The notes under the pieces are model-generated. The model saw nothing but the letters and a program-made list of their open reading frames with translations, did not search any database and was not told the origin of the DNA. Below, one piece after another: positions 16,155 through 26,100 of a stretch of DNA of 64,000 bases. How positions within the stretch are numbered: the stretch's first letter is position 1; each line of letters starts with the position of its first letter. The position numbers and the translations under genes were made by a program. The stretch is taken from the NCBI RefSeq assembly GCF_014596745.1, contig NZ_JABTCF010000008.1, positions 1-64,000 of the forward strand. The letters run 5' to 3'. The stretch is from Maribacter aquimaris (GTDB taxonomy: Bacteria; Bacteroidota; Bacteroidia; Flavobacteriales; Flavobacteriaceae).

Positions 16155-17849
16155 TTATTTTCTATAAAAGGTGACCTCGTGCGTATTCGTATTCCCTACA
16201 TTATCCGTCACAGTGACTTTAAGAACGCATTGTTTTTTATCCAATATACGATCATCAAAATTATAGGTAATGGTGTTTTTTTTCGGTTCGTATTCCATTA
16301 AGATCCACTCGCCGTTCAAGGTGGCGGAGTAGGTGTCAATACCACTTAAGTCGTCAGCGATGGTCAGGCTTAGATAGTGATAGTTGGTCAACCATTGTTT
16401 ATGTTTGAAATTCTTTGTGCGTATTGTGGGGGGTACGGTATCCCTTGCCAAGGTGTAGGTGCCTAAATTACGGGTTCTTGTTGTAAATGTATTGCCCCGT
16501 TTATAGGTGGAGGTATAACTAGGTCTTGAATTTTTGTCCAATCGTGCGATAAAGAGTTGTTTGCGCTCTGCCTCGGAATATTTTGAAACATCAAACGTTA
16601 AGGTGAAATTCCTATGGGCCGGTACCCGATTGTTGTGCACCATTACCGTGTCGCTCCCTTTTCTTAAATCGATATAGAAATCTTCATAGAAGGTATTGGC
16701 GGGGAAATAGACTTTTGCTATTCCCAAATCAAAATTGTTGGGTCGTTTGGCAACGATATAGTTATCGGTTTTTGGTGTTTCCTCATCAATTTTGAGCGGC
16801 TGGTTTTTCCCTTCGACAGGAATCACCAATTTTGTCAAATTGCCTTCCAAATCATAGATCAATAGTTCCACCGTGTATGAAAGCCCTTCCTTAACCACGA
16901 TTTTTCCATCGTTCACCAATTTATTGTAGATGCTCAAATGGTTTCCAGGGGATTTAAAACTTTTTTGTATCCGCTGTCGGTATTTGCCGAAATGTCCATA
17001 ATCGATCAAGGTGTTGATGTAGCGCGTTTCTGAGAAAGAAAAAGATTCAAAATCATAATCGCTATAAACTTGACCGTTGACCACCTGGCGCACTGAATAT
17101 ACCCCGTTTTTATTGGCCGCCAGATCTTGGCGGTCAAAACCCACGAAACCAAAACCTATGGTGCCCAATGCCGTTACCTTATCGGCCAGTAAGGAACCAT
17201 CTTTTTGTCGGGTAAAATTGATCTGTGATTTTGTGTTACTTTGGTTTAATTGGGCGTTTTTGGATAGGGGATAACCATAAAGTCCGACCACAGTGGGGTT
17301 GGTGGCATCCCTAACTTCATAACCGTATAAAAGTGGATTTGTTGGTTTTTCAGATATGCTACTCCTGATCTCGAAGTGCAAATGGGGTCCTGATGAACCT
17401 CCCGTATTGCCACTATAGGCTATAACTTCACCTTTTTCGAGTTTTATTTCCCCGTACTCGGGGAAAACTTCCACCTCATAGGATTTCTTCCCGTATTGTA
17501 TTTTTTTAATGTACTCCTCGATCTTGGGGGAGAACTTTTGTAAATGGCCATAGACCGAAGTATACCCGTTAGGGTGTGCCACATACAATACTTTTCCATA
17601 TCCCCATAAGGAGACCTTTATGCGGGTAATGGTGCCATTGCCTATGGCGTATACGGGGAGTCCTTCCCTTTGCTGCGTCTTGATATCGATTCCGGAATGA
17701 AAATGATTCGATCGCAATTCACCAAAAGTGCCTGCCAAGATCAATGGAATGTCCAAGGGAGGTCTAAAAGCTTCTTTTGGATAAGTGGTTTCTTGGGCTG
17801 ATATGCCCATGGATGAAATCAATAGAAAAATAAGAAATGTTCTGCCCAT
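16155..17849 (-). CDS. M23 family metallopeptidase, secreted
   Basis: A 564-residue protein with a signal peptide ending at GISAQ. The peptidase domain is N-terminal (about 35-170) with zinc ligands in NHFHSGIDIKT (HxxxD type) and SSGPHLHFEIR, and the conserved YGHLQKFSP. The remaining 390 residues are beta-rich with Ig-like parts, including an Ig-like end (TYSATLNGEWI...VTDNVGNTNTHEVTF). It probably cuts peptidoglycan cross-links or crosslinked peptides in the periplasm. It heads an operon with a TonB-dependent receptor and a secreted protein, so an envelope-remodelling or receptor-assembly link is possible. Confidence 0.88.
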   Translation of the reverse strand: MGRTFLIFLLISSMGISAQETTYPKEAFRPPLDIPLILAGTFGELRSNHFHSGIDIKTQQREGLPVYAIGNGTITRIKVSLWGYGKVLYVAHPNGYTSVYGHLQKFSPKIEEYIKKIQYGKKSYEVEVFPEYGEIKLEKGEVIAYSGNTGGSSGPHLHFEIRSSISEKPTNPLLYGYEVRDATNPTVVGLYGYPLSKNAQLNQSNTKSQINFTRQKDGSLLADKVTALGTIGFGFVGFDRQDLAANKNGVYSVRQVVNGQVYSDYDFESFSFSETRYINTLIDYGHFGKYRQRIQKSFKSPGNHLSIYNKLVNDGKIVVKEGLSYTVELLIYDLEGNLTKLVIPVEGKNQPLKIDEETPKTDNYIVAKRPNNFDLGIAKVYFPANTFYEDFYIDLRKGSDTVMVHNNRVPAHRNFTLTFDVSKYSEAERKQLFIARLDKNSRPSYTSTYKRGNTFTTRTRNLGTYTLARDTVPPTIRTKNFKHKQWLTNYHYLSLTIADDLSGIDTYSATLNGEWILMEYEPKKNTITYNFDDRILDKKQCVLKVTVTDNVGNTNTHEVTFYRK

Positions 17850-18065
17850 AGTATTCTTTAGTAGCTATAATGTAAACCCAAATACCTTTCTTTTATTTTA
17901 TGAAAGTATAGGAGGGAAACGCAAATAAGCGATAAAATTAAACAGATGAATATAATTAACCGCCTAGAACCGTAAAAAATCTGTATCTAATTACGATTGT
18001 TTTATACTTTAGAGGACTTAATATCAGTATTTAATGTTATACGCAAAGAATATTTTGAAAAACTA

Positions 18066-18096
18066 TTGCCCAGTCCTTATATCTATGTTAACTTTG
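18066..18096 (+). promoter_or_regulatory. Promoter of the coiled-coil/zapA/6S/rny region
   Basis: A TTG at 18066-18068 and TAACTTTG at 18089-18096 match the Bacteroidota -33/-7 pair with a 20-base spacer. This is the best complete promoter in the window. Confidence 0.7.
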
Positions 18097-18120
18097 TGTA
18101 ATACGCATTGAGTATTGTAT

Positions 18121-18411
18121 ATGAGTGAATTGGTGAAAATTGTTGATTCCCTGGAAAACAAAATCAGTAAGTTGTTACATCATTTGGAGGTGTTGCAGCA
18201 GATGAACAAAACGTTGGAAAAGGAATTGGTTTCAATCAGAAACCAAAAAGATTTAACCGAAAAATCCGTGTCCGAATGGGAACAGAAATATAATTCGCTT
18301 AAACTTGCAAATTCGATGCTTGGCAGTAATACAAATAAAACAGAAGCTAAGCTTAAAATAAATACATTGATTAGGGAATTGGACCATTGTATAGCCCAAC
18401 TTTCCGAATAA
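18121..18411 (+). CDS. Small coiled-coil protein upstream of zapA
   Basis: A 96-residue protein that is almost entirely heptad-repeat helix (LVKIVDSLENKISKLLHHLEVLQ through about residue 60), with a second helix at the C-terminus (INTLIRELDHCIAQL). The ATG at 18121 is preferred over a TTG two codons earlier. It lies 12 bases before zapA under a shared promoter. Size, coiled coil and partner resemble ZapB, the ZapA-binding division factor of E. coli, but no sequence homology to ZapB is claimed. Its role in Z-ring cross-linking is an inference from context. Confidence 0.78.
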   Translation: MSELVKIVDSLENKISKLLHHLEVLQQMNKTLEKELVSIRNQKDLTEKSVSEWEQKYNSLKLANSMLGSNTNKTEAKLKINTLIRELDHCIAQLSE

Positions 18412-18423
18412 GTTTTAAATTAA

Positions 18424-18720
18424 ATGTCAGAAAGGCTCAAAATTAAACTTTCCATAGCAGATAGGGTTTACCCTTTGACAATCGACCCTAGCCAAGAGGA
18501 AGGGTTGAGGAAGGCAGCAAAGAATATTGAGCAATTGGCTAAAAAATTTGAACAGAACTATGCCGTTAGGGACAAACAAGACGTGCTTGCCATGTGCGCA
18601 CTGCAATTTGCCTCTAAAATTGAACAACGCGGTATAGATCAATCAGAAGGAAACCAAGAGGCCACTGAACGGTTAAAAGCATTAAACGAATTGGTGAACT
18701 CAAAGCTTGGTATAAAATAA
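18424..18720 (+). CDS. zapA: Cell division protein ZapA
   Basis: A 98-residue protein with the ZapA layout: an N-terminal beta-alpha head (LKIKLSIADRVYPLTIDPSQEEGLRKAAKNI) and a C-terminal helix with heptads that dimerises (ATERLKALNELVNSKLG). The segment DVLAMCALQFASKIEQ is the conserved second part. ZapA binds FtsZ and bundles protofilaments at the division site. The order zapA - 6S RNA - rny that follows supports the call, since zapA and 6S RNA are linked in many bacteria. Confidence 0.88.
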   Translation: MSERLKIKLSIADRVYPLTIDPSQEEGLRKAAKNIEQLAKKFEQNYAVRDKQDVLAMCALQFASKIEQRGIDQSEGNQEATERLKALNELVNSKLGIK

Positions 18721-18745
18721 GTTCTTTTAAATAACATTAAGTTAC

Positions 18746-18913
18746 TGCCCACATTGGTATTATCTTTTGACAAACTCAACATTAATTTGTTTAAGAAGGG
18801 TGAGTTTAGATTGTAAAAGCAGGCCTTACCCGTATAAGGATCCTTGATCAGTCTGTTAGCCCTAAACCTGTTTTCTGGAGTTTGTACAAAACTTCCCCAA
18901 TGTGGGTTTTTTT
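18746..18913 (+). ncRNA. ssrS: 6S RNA (6S-Flavo type)
   Basis: The 211-base gap between zapA and rny is not empty. A 10-bp perfect long-range closing stem (CCCACATTGG at 18748-18757 with CCAATGTGGG at 18897-18906) encloses about 140 bases and is followed by seven T residues, a terminator. Inside lie a second closing helix CAAACTC/GAGTTTG (18771-18777 with 18878-18884) and a terminal hairpin CCTTA/TAAGG (18824-18828 with 18835-18839). Size, the closing-stem-plus-bubble design and the position after zapA fit 6S RNA, which binds RNA polymerase holoenzyme as a mimic of an open promoter. The published 6S-Flavo motif is the expected family. A competing helix (18772-18778 with 18801-18807) is also possible. 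Confidence 0.8.
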
Positions 18914-18931
18914 ATATTAAAATTTGAAATT

Positions 18932-20500
18932 ATGGACAGTACCACACTTATATTAGTCGGATTAGCAGGACTTATTATCGGATTCATTGTCGCGAAGATC
19001 CTAGAAAAAGGAAAAGCTTCAAAGACCGTTGCCAATGCAAAAAAGGAGGCCGGCACAATCCTTAAAGAAGCAAATATTGAAGGGGAGAACGTAAAGAAAG
19101 ACAAAATTTTCCAAGCCAAGGAGAAGTTCTTGGAACTAAAGGCCGAGCACGAGAAAGTAATTATCAATAAGGATAAGAAAATCGCCGAGGCAGAAAAACG
19201 GACCAGGGATAAGGAATCCCAAGTAAGCAATGAGCTGGCAAAGAGCAAAAAACTCAATGAGCAACTTGATAGTAAGATCAAGGATGTTTTGCATAAAGAG
19301 GAGTTCCTCGAAAAGAAACAAGGTGAATTGGAAAAACTGCATAACAATCAGGTGCAGCAATTGGAGGTTATTTCCGGACTGTCTGCCGAGGATGCTAAAA
19401 GCCAGTTAATGGAGTCTTTGAAAGAGACCGCGAAAAGCGATGCCATGGCGTATTTGCAGACTACCCTGGAAGAGGCTAAGCTAACGGCACAACAGGAGGC
19501 AAGAAAAATAGTCATCAATACCATTCAGAGAATAGGTACCGAGGAAGCCGTGGAAAATTGTGTTTCCGTCTTCAATTTGGAATCTGATGACGTCAAAGGA
19601 CGGATCATTGGCCGTGAGGGTAGGAATATCCGAGCCATTGAGGCCGCAACTGGGGTAGAGATCATTGTCGATGATACACCGGAAGCCATTATTCTTTCTT
19701 GTTTTGATTCCGTTCGAAGGGAAATAGCGAGATTGTCGTTACACAAATTGGTAACCGACGGAAGGATCCATCCGGCACGTATTGAGGAAATTGTACGTAA
19801 GACCGAAAAACAAATTGAGCAAGAAATCGTAGAAATAGGAAAACGAACCATTATCGATTTGGGTATCCATGGATTACATCCCGAATTGATCAAAGCGGTA
19901 GGTAGAATGAAATACCGTTCTTCATATGGCCAAAACCTTCTGCAACACTCTAGGGAGGTTGCAAAACTTTGCGGGGTAATGGCGGCAGAATTAGGATTGA
20001 ATCCTAAATTGGCGAAAAGGGCCGGACTGCTTCACGATATAGGTAAGGTTCCGAATACCGAGGCTGAGGTAGAAACACCACATGCAATATTAGGTATGCA
20101 ATGGGCAGAGAAGTATGGTGAAAAACCAGACGTTTGCAATGCCATTGGGGCCCACCACGATGAAATTGAAATGAAGACATTGATTTCTCCCATCATTCAG
20201 GTTTGTGATGCCATAAGTGGTGCAAGACCGGGTGCGAGACGCCAGGTATTGGATTCGTATATACAAAGGCTTAAAGACTTGGAAGAAATTGCCTTTGCAT
20301 TCAACGGTGTTCAAAAAGCCTATGCGATACAGGCCGGTAGGGAACTTCGTGTAATCGTAGAAAGTGAAAAGGTGAGCGATGATAAGGCGGCACAATTGTC
20401 CTTTGAAATATCCCAAAAGATACAGACCGATATGACCTATCCCGGTCAAGTAAAGGTTACAGTGATTCGGGAAACCCGATCCGTTAACGTCGCGAAATAA
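18932..20500 (+). CDS. rny: Ribonuclease Y
   Basis: A 522-residue membrane-anchored endoribonuclease that starts RNA decay. Order of parts: N-terminal helix ([20 protein letters not shown]), a long charged coiled coil (about 25-190), a KH domain ([19 protein letters not shown]), and an HD domain with [11 protein letters not shown]...GLLHDIGKV, then HHDEIE. The start at ATG 18932 is preferred over a GTG at 18902, because that GTG lies inside the 3' closing stem and terminator of the 6S RNA. Length matches the family (about 520). Confidence 0.95.
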   Translation: MDSTTLILVGLAGLIIGFIVAKILEKGKASKTVANAKKEAGTILKEANIEGENVKKDKIFQAKEKFLELKAEHEKVIINKDKKIAEAEKRTRDKESQVSNELAKSKKLNEQLDSKIKDVLHKEEFLEKKQGELEKLHNNQVQQLEVISGLSAEDAKSQLMESLKETAKSDAMAYLQTTLEEAKLTAQQEARKIVINTIQRIGTEEAVENCVSVFNLESDDVKGRIIGREGRNIRAIEAATGVEIIVDDTPEAIILSCFDSVRREIARLSLHKLVTDGRIHPARIEEIVRKTEKQIEQEIVEIGKRTIIDLGIHGLHPELIKAVGRMKYRSSYGQNLLQHSREVAKLCGVMAAELGLNPKLAKRAGLLHDIGKVPNTEAEVETPHAILGMQWAEKYGEKPDVCNAIGAHHDEIEMKTLISPIIQVCDAISGARPGARRQVLDSYIQRLKDLEEIAFAFNGVQKAYAIQAGRELRVIVESEKVSDDKAAQLSFEISQKIQTDMTYPGQVKVTVIRETRSVNVAK

Positions 20501-20523
20501 GGTATTGAATTACATATAGAATT

Positions 20524-20551
20524 AAAAAGGGGCCTCAAAGCCCCTTTTTTG
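20524..20551 (+). terminator. Terminator of rny
   Basis: AAAAAGGGGC and GCCCCTTTTTT form a stem (core GGGGC 20529-20533 with GCCCC 20540-20544) over a CTCAAA loop, followed by a T-run. Confidence 0.88.
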
Positions 20552-20619
20552 TTTGGTATGCTGAAGTACAATTGGGATAAAGAATGATCGATGTTATTTT
20601 TTTATAGGGCAGATTGACT

Positions 20620-20627
20620 TAAATTTG
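20620..20627 (+). promoter_or_regulatory. -7 promoter box of the nadA-nadB operon
   Basis: TAAATTTG fits TAnnTTTG; the ATG of nadA is 22 bases downstream of the box. Confidence 0.6.
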
Positions 20628-20648
20628 TGGGTATTTTAAAGTCTTGTG

Positions 20649-21572
20649 ATGAACCTTAAGGAAGAAATCGAAAAACTCAAGAAAGAAAAGAATGCGGTAA
20701 TTTTGGCCCATTATTACCAATATCCTGAAATTCAGGATATCGCTGATTATGTGGGTGATAGCTTAGGTTTGTCGCAGAAAGCGGCTGAAACCGATGCAGA
20801 TGTCATCGTCTTTGCCGGTGTCCATTTTATGGCAGAAACCGCAAAAATCCTGAATCCCGAAAAGAAGGTACTACTGCCCGACCTCAATGCAGGGTGTTCT
20901 TTGGCAGACTCTTGTCCGCCCGAGCAGTTTGGGGAATTCATTAAGGCGCATCCGGGACATACCGTGATCACCTATGTGAATTGCTCTGCCGAAGTCAAGG
21001 CCTTGACCGATATCGTATGCACTTCCTCTAATGCCTTGAAGATAGTGGAATCCTTACCCAAGGACCAACCCATTATTTTTGCACCGGACAGAAATTTAGG
21101 GAAATATATTCAGAAAGAGACAGGTAGGGATATGGTCTTATGGGATGGTAGCTGCGTAGTCCACGAGGCCTTCAGTTTGGATAAATTGTTGGAGTTATTC
21201 AAAAAACATCCAGATGCATTGATCATCGCCCATCCAGAATCTGAAGATCATATTTTAAAAACGGCCAACTATATTGGCTCAACGGCAGGAATGATAAATT
21301 TCGTCAAAGAGCATCCCAAGAACAAATTCATTGTTGCCACAGAGGTTGGTATCTTACATAAAATGAAACAAGAGGTTCCTGAGGCTGAATTGATTCCGGC
21401 ACCAACACAGGAGGACAATACCTGCGCCTGTAGTGAATGTGCCTATATGAAAGTAAATACCCTTCAGAAACTTCACGATTGTTTACTTAACGAAACACCA
21501 GAGGTAAGTGTCCCAAAAGAAATAATGGAGAAAGCCCTGATACCTATTCAACGAATGTTGGACCTTTCCTAA
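20649..21572 (+). CDS. nadA: Quinolinate synthase (NadA)
   Basis: About 307 residues. It condenses iminoaspartate with dihydroxyacetone phosphate to quinolinate in NAD synthesis and carries a 4Fe-4S cluster. Visible motifs are [34 protein letters not shown], the first cluster Cys in [17 protein letters not shown], and the last ligands in [14 protein letters not shown]. The start was set at ATG 20649; a GTG one codon earlier is also in frame. NadB, which supplies iminoaspartate, is encoded 4 bases downstream, so the two steps are co-expressed; no nadC is in the window. Confidence 0.94.
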   Translation: MNLKEEIEKLKKEKNAVILAHYYQYPEIQDIADYVGDSLGLSQKAAETDADVIVFAGVHFMAETAKILNPEKKVLLPDLNAGCSLADSCPPEQFGEFIKAHPGHTVITYVNCSAEVKALTDIVCTSSNALKIVESLPKDQPIIFAPDRNLGKYIQKETGRDMVLWDGSCVVHEAFSLDKLLELFKKHPDALIIAHPESEDHILKTANYIGSTAGMINFVKEHPKNKFIVATEVGILHKMKQEVPEAELIPAPTQEDNTCACSECAYMKVNTLQKLHDCLLNETPEVSVPKEIMEKALIPIQRMLDLS

Positions 21573-21576
21573 GATT

Positions 21577-23142
21577 ATGGTTAAAACAAATTATTTAGTT
21601 ATTGGCTCCGGGGTTGCCGGACTTACCTTCGCGGTTAAAATGGCCGAAAAACACCCAGAAAGGAATGTCATCATTGTCACTAAAGGCGATGAGGACGAAT
21701 CAAATACCAAGTACGCCCAAGGTGGGATTGCCGTGGTCTTGGATATGGAAGAGGATTCCTTTCAAAAACATATACAGGATACCTTGGTTGCGGGTGATGG
21801 ACTATGCGATAAGGATGTCGTGGAAATGGTCGTTAAGGAAGGACCAAAACGACTTAAGGAACTGATTGCATGGGAAGCCAATTTTGACTTGAATTCGGAA
21901 GGTGATTTTGATTTGGGCAAGGAAGGTGGACATTCTGAGTATCGGGTTGTACATCATAAGGATGTTACTGGTTATGAAGTAGAACGGGCCCTCTTAAAAC
22001 GCGTACATCAATTACCGAATATTGAATTATTAGCGTACCATTTCGCTATTGATCTAATTACCGATCACCAGTTGGAAAAACAAAGTAGTAAGGGTATTTC
22101 ATGTTATGGGGCTTATGTGTTGAACCAAAAAAACGGGGAAATACTTACGATAAAGGCAGACCATACCTTATTGGCTTCTGGAGGTATTGGCCGGGTGTAT
22201 GGGCATACGACCAATCCTATCATTGCAACAGGTGACGGTATTGCCATGGCCTATAGGGCAAAAGCCTTGATAAAGGATATGGAATTCATTCAATTTCATC
22301 CTACGGCATTATATAATCCGGAAGGAGGGTCTTATTTTTTGATTTCTGAGGCTGTTAGGGGATTTGGAGCTTACCTGCGTAATAAGGCCGGATATCGGTT
22401 TATGCCCGATTATGACGATAGGGCAGAGTTGGCGTCTAGGGACATTGTTTCCCAATGTATCGATAATGAATTGAAAAAAAGTGGGGATACACACGTTTTT
22501 CTTGATTGTACCCATCTAGACATGGTCGCATTCAAAAAACATTTCCCCAATATCTATGATAAATGTCTGGAATACCATATTGATGTCGAGAAGGATTATA
22601 TCCCGGTCGTTCCGGCCTCCCATTACCTTTGTGGCGGAATTGTAGTTGATAAACAAGGAAAGACATCCATAGATAATTTATTCGCTTGTGGGGAATGTTC
22701 AAGAACCGGATTGCATGGGGCCAATAGATTGGCATCCAATTCGCTTTTGGAAGCCTTGGTCTATGCCCATAACATTTTTAAATATCTAAGTGTGGATACC
22801 TTGGATTCAAGACCCTTGAATATTCCCGATTGGAATGATGAGGGAACAAGCATACCCAAGGAGCATGTTTTGATCCAACACAATTTGAAGGAATTGCAGG
22901 CATTAATGCGTAACTATGTCGGAATTGTACGTAGCAATAAAAGATTGCATAAGGCCATTGCCCGTTTGGATTTGATTTACAGGGAAGTTGAGGAATTGTA
23001 TAAGGAATCCAAAATCACCACAACGCTTTGTGAACTAAGGAATATGGTTAACGTTGCCCATGTGATCATCAGTCAATCCCTCGAACAAAAAGAAAATAGG
23101 GGCGGGTATTTCAATAAGGATTATCAGAAAGAAGGGAAATGA
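21577..23142 (+). CDS. nadB: L-aspartate oxidase (NadB)
   Basis: A 521-residue flavoprotein that oxidises L-aspartate to iminoaspartate. The FAD-binding GSGVAGLTFAVKMAEK (Rossmann) is at the N-terminus; the substrate segment KYAQGGIAVVLD, SEYRVVHHKDVTGYEV, LASGGIGRVYGHTTNP and the fumarate reductase-like FIQFHPTALY follow, and then CGGIVVDKQGKTSIDNLFACGECSRTG with HGANRLASNSLLE. A helical C-terminal domain completes it. It is the second gene of the nadA-nadB operon. It stops 5 bases from the convergent end of the glucan phosphorylase gene with no obvious terminator between them. Confidence 0.94.
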   Translation: MVKTNYLVIGSGVAGLTFAVKMAEKHPERNVIIVTKGDEDESNTKYAQGGIAVVLDMEEDSFQKHIQDTLVAGDGLCDKDVVEMVVKEGPKRLKELIAWEANFDLNSEGDFDLGKEGGHSEYRVVHHKDVTGYEVERALLKRVHQLPNIELLAYHFAIDLITDHQLEKQSSKGISCYGAYVLNQKNGEILTIKADHTLLASGGIGRVYGHTTNPIIATGDGIAMAYRAKALIKDMEFIQFHPTALYNPEGGSYFLISEAVRGFGAYLRNKAGYRFMPDYDDRAELASRDIVSQCIDNELKKSGDTHVFLDCTHLDMVAFKKHFPNIYDKCLEYHIDVEKDYIPVVPASHYLCGGIVVDKQGKTSIDNLFACGECSRTGLHGANRLASNSLLEALVYAHNIFKYLSVDTLDSRPLNIPDWNDEGTSIPKEHVLIQHNLKELQALMRNYVGIVRSNKRLHKAIARLDLIYREVEELYKESKITTTLCELRNMVNVAHVIISQSLEQKENRGGYFNKDYQKEGK

Positions 23143-23147
23143 TATTC

Positions 23148-26100
23148 TCACTCCTTTGGAACATGCACGATAATTTGTTCAATCGTACCCTCCCGTTTAA
23201 ACACCTTGCGACTTAAATCCTTATCCAAATACAGGTCATTGTAATTTTTGGAAGTCCCATCCTTTAATAAAACGACCAATCCCTTCTTGTCCATAAGTTT
23301 ATATACAATTGGTATTTGGCAATAGCTAAAACACAATGAATCGGCTGATAAGGATATTTCCTTGGGTTCCCCATCAACGGTGACATACCTGAAAACTTCG
23401 TCGGTGTTTAGAAACTCTTCTTTTCGCAATAGTTTTGGTTTAAACTGTAGCTTCCCTTTTACAACAAAAGCACCCAATTCACCGAACCTACTTAAAATAT
23501 CCTCTTTGACCTGTCCGGTCATTCCAGGTTGTTGGGCACCTTTTCCAGCAGGGGTGTGGGAGTAGGGGTCCGTAGGGAATGCCCCGTACAATGCTGGGGA
23601 TTTGTGTACCCCAATCCCTTCAAAGATCTCATAATAATGTCTTTTCAATCCTGTAATAACCCCGTCATTTTCATTCGCGTTGATGGCCGTAAGACAATTT
23701 TCCTGAACCGCCAATAACAGCTTGGAGACCATATGCCAATATATAGAGCCTAATCCTTCATAGCCAAAAAATGTTCCAGATCTTCCTGTGAACGATTTAT
23801 GGTCAAAGACATTCTCAAATGCCTCTAAAAGCAAATCCGTATCCTTTTCCACAAGTGGTCCATAGGTATCAGTGTCCAGCTTAGATAAGGCTTTCTTAAG
23901 ACTATTGGCGTTATTGAAATTACCGTTGAAATGATAGTGTCCCAAGATATCCTTTTCAATGATTTGGGTATTACCGCCCTTTAAAAGCTGCTGTGCAAGT
24001 TGCGATTTGGCAATAAAATCCTTGGGGATGTTGTTTTTGTCCTTAAATCGTTTTAATTCCTTATTTGGGTAGAGTATATAACTATTCTGGTCTGCTCGGT
24101 ATAAAGCACTCTGTTTTAACGCATCCAATAGTTCCAGGGCCGCTTTTGGACTTAATTTACCAGAACTTAAAACGGCAACCTGCCCTTCGAGCATTTCATT
24201 CAAATAGGAAATTGAGATTTCGCTGTCATCCACAATCGTCATTAGATTGTATGAATGGTATAATTTATCAGCTCTTTGATTCGCTTCTATCGTATGGTCG
24301 AAGAATTTTTCGGCAATCGCCAAGAAGGATGCCAATTCTGTTTTGGAAACCATCTCTTTTTGGTTCGAAAAACCGTTCGCATAAATCGAAGATCTATAGG
24401 TGCTACCTGCATTACCCAAACCATCCAGAACAAGTTTTCTGTCCCTATCGGTAATCTTACCAACTAGAATATGCTTGTGGGTTTCCAAGGTTGCGACCAC
24501 TTGGTCAAAAAACAATTTGAGTTCTTTAGAGATTGGGGCGTCTTCTGGCAAGGCCTCTATCAGTTTCCCGAAGAATTTGACGAAACGCCTTAGATAGTAG
24601 AGCGTAACCATTGACACGCCATTACCGACCAGGGCATTATTGGCATCATTCCATTCGGGCCGTTGTGTATTTAGCCAAATTCCGCCTTCGGGAATGAAAT
24701 TCGACACTTTGGACAGGACGGTGGCCAGTAGTTTTTCAATCAGATTCACATGATAAATACCTTTATCATCGATAGTCAGTAAGGCACCATCGGCACCCAA
24801 CTTGTTTTTTCTTTCTACCAATTTGAGATCCAAAGGGGCATCGAACCCAATAGTGTCTTTGGGATTCTCGAGCGTATCGGCATAGCTCTTTATTTTATAA
24901 GGAACATTGGCGTAAACGAATAATTCCTGATTAAAATAACTCGCTAGTTTATTCGGTTTGTGGTTTTCTATAAACTCCAAAAACCTTAGAAGATAAATAA
25001 TCTGATGATCACCCCAATACCCTATAAAGGACCAAGGGTCGTTTTCTTCTATGACCTCCCAGTCAAATCCGTCTTTGGTTACACGATAGGGATTGTACCC
25101 TTCAAAGGTAGTGGCGTTAAGGAATTTATGGATCATATGCTCTATAAACTCAGGATAGGAGTGGGCCAATGCCTCCCAATTTTGAAAAATATCCCTCCAA
25201 TTACCTTGGTAATCCAGGATTTTGGAGCCGTCCAATTCACTTTTGGTATTTATGGAAAACTTGTTCCAAGGGCGACTTGGGTCCCCATGTCTTCTACTGA
25301 ATTTTAGGGGTAAGTATTCAAAACAAAGTCTTTTAAAGTCGCTATCATCACTTTGTCCTGCCATTTCCTTTACGGTGGATAAAGAAAAAATACCAGGTAA
25401 ATCATCAAGTAAATCTTTATGCTCTTTAGCTACCTGCTTGTTGGCTTTTTCAATGTATGGGATAAAATCCGATTTTTCAATTTGGTAATTATGGTCAAAA
25501 ATCCCACCACGCATAATATTGAAAAGGGTATTGGAAAAATGCCTTGTATTGATCAATCTGTCCGCTGTGAGTTGTAAACCATCGGCAGCTATGGTAAGAT
25601 CGATCAATTGCCTTGTTCCATTGGCGATATCCTTTTCAATGGATTCAATAAGATTTCCTTCTTTATGAATCCTTTCCGATAATAGGTTTATCGCGGATAT
25701 GGTTTGGTTTACATCAGCAATGATCATCCAATTTTTTTCCGATTTTGAATTCAGGGAAATGTCTGATTTAATAAAATAGGCTCCTTTCTCTGCCCGGATG
25801 TTGATTTCGGATGTTATGTTTTTTCCGCGTCTAAAGGCTTCCAGTTGTTTGGATGATAGTAAATAGGTGTCAACATCGATTCCGAGGGACCAAGCGATGT
25901 TCGATTTTAAAGCTTCACTTGGTTCGGCCTTATCAACGATTATAGCACTTAAGGCATATATACCCATACCTGTATCGACTTCCAGTTCACTTTTCTTATA
26001 GGCATCGACCAAATTGCTGCGTGTGTTTTGCATGGCTTCGGGTACGCCGTATGGCATGATATTCTGAATGCCATCCAGCACGGAAACTTCAACCTTATGG

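Noticed and set aside
18902-18931. Extended start of rny at GTG 18902
   Set aside because: These bases form the 3' arm and terminator of the 6S RNA; the RNase Y N-terminus starts at ATG 18932.
18862-19347. 161-codon minus-strand frame opposite rny
   Set aside because: It is antisense to the 6S RNA end and the rny coiled coil; its Ser/Leu/Phe-rich translation is what an antisense frame of a Lys/Glu-rich coil gives.
23143-23147. Search for a terminator between nadB and the convergent phosphorylase gene
   Set aside because: The gap is 5 bases and no stem-loop with a T-run was seen around it.
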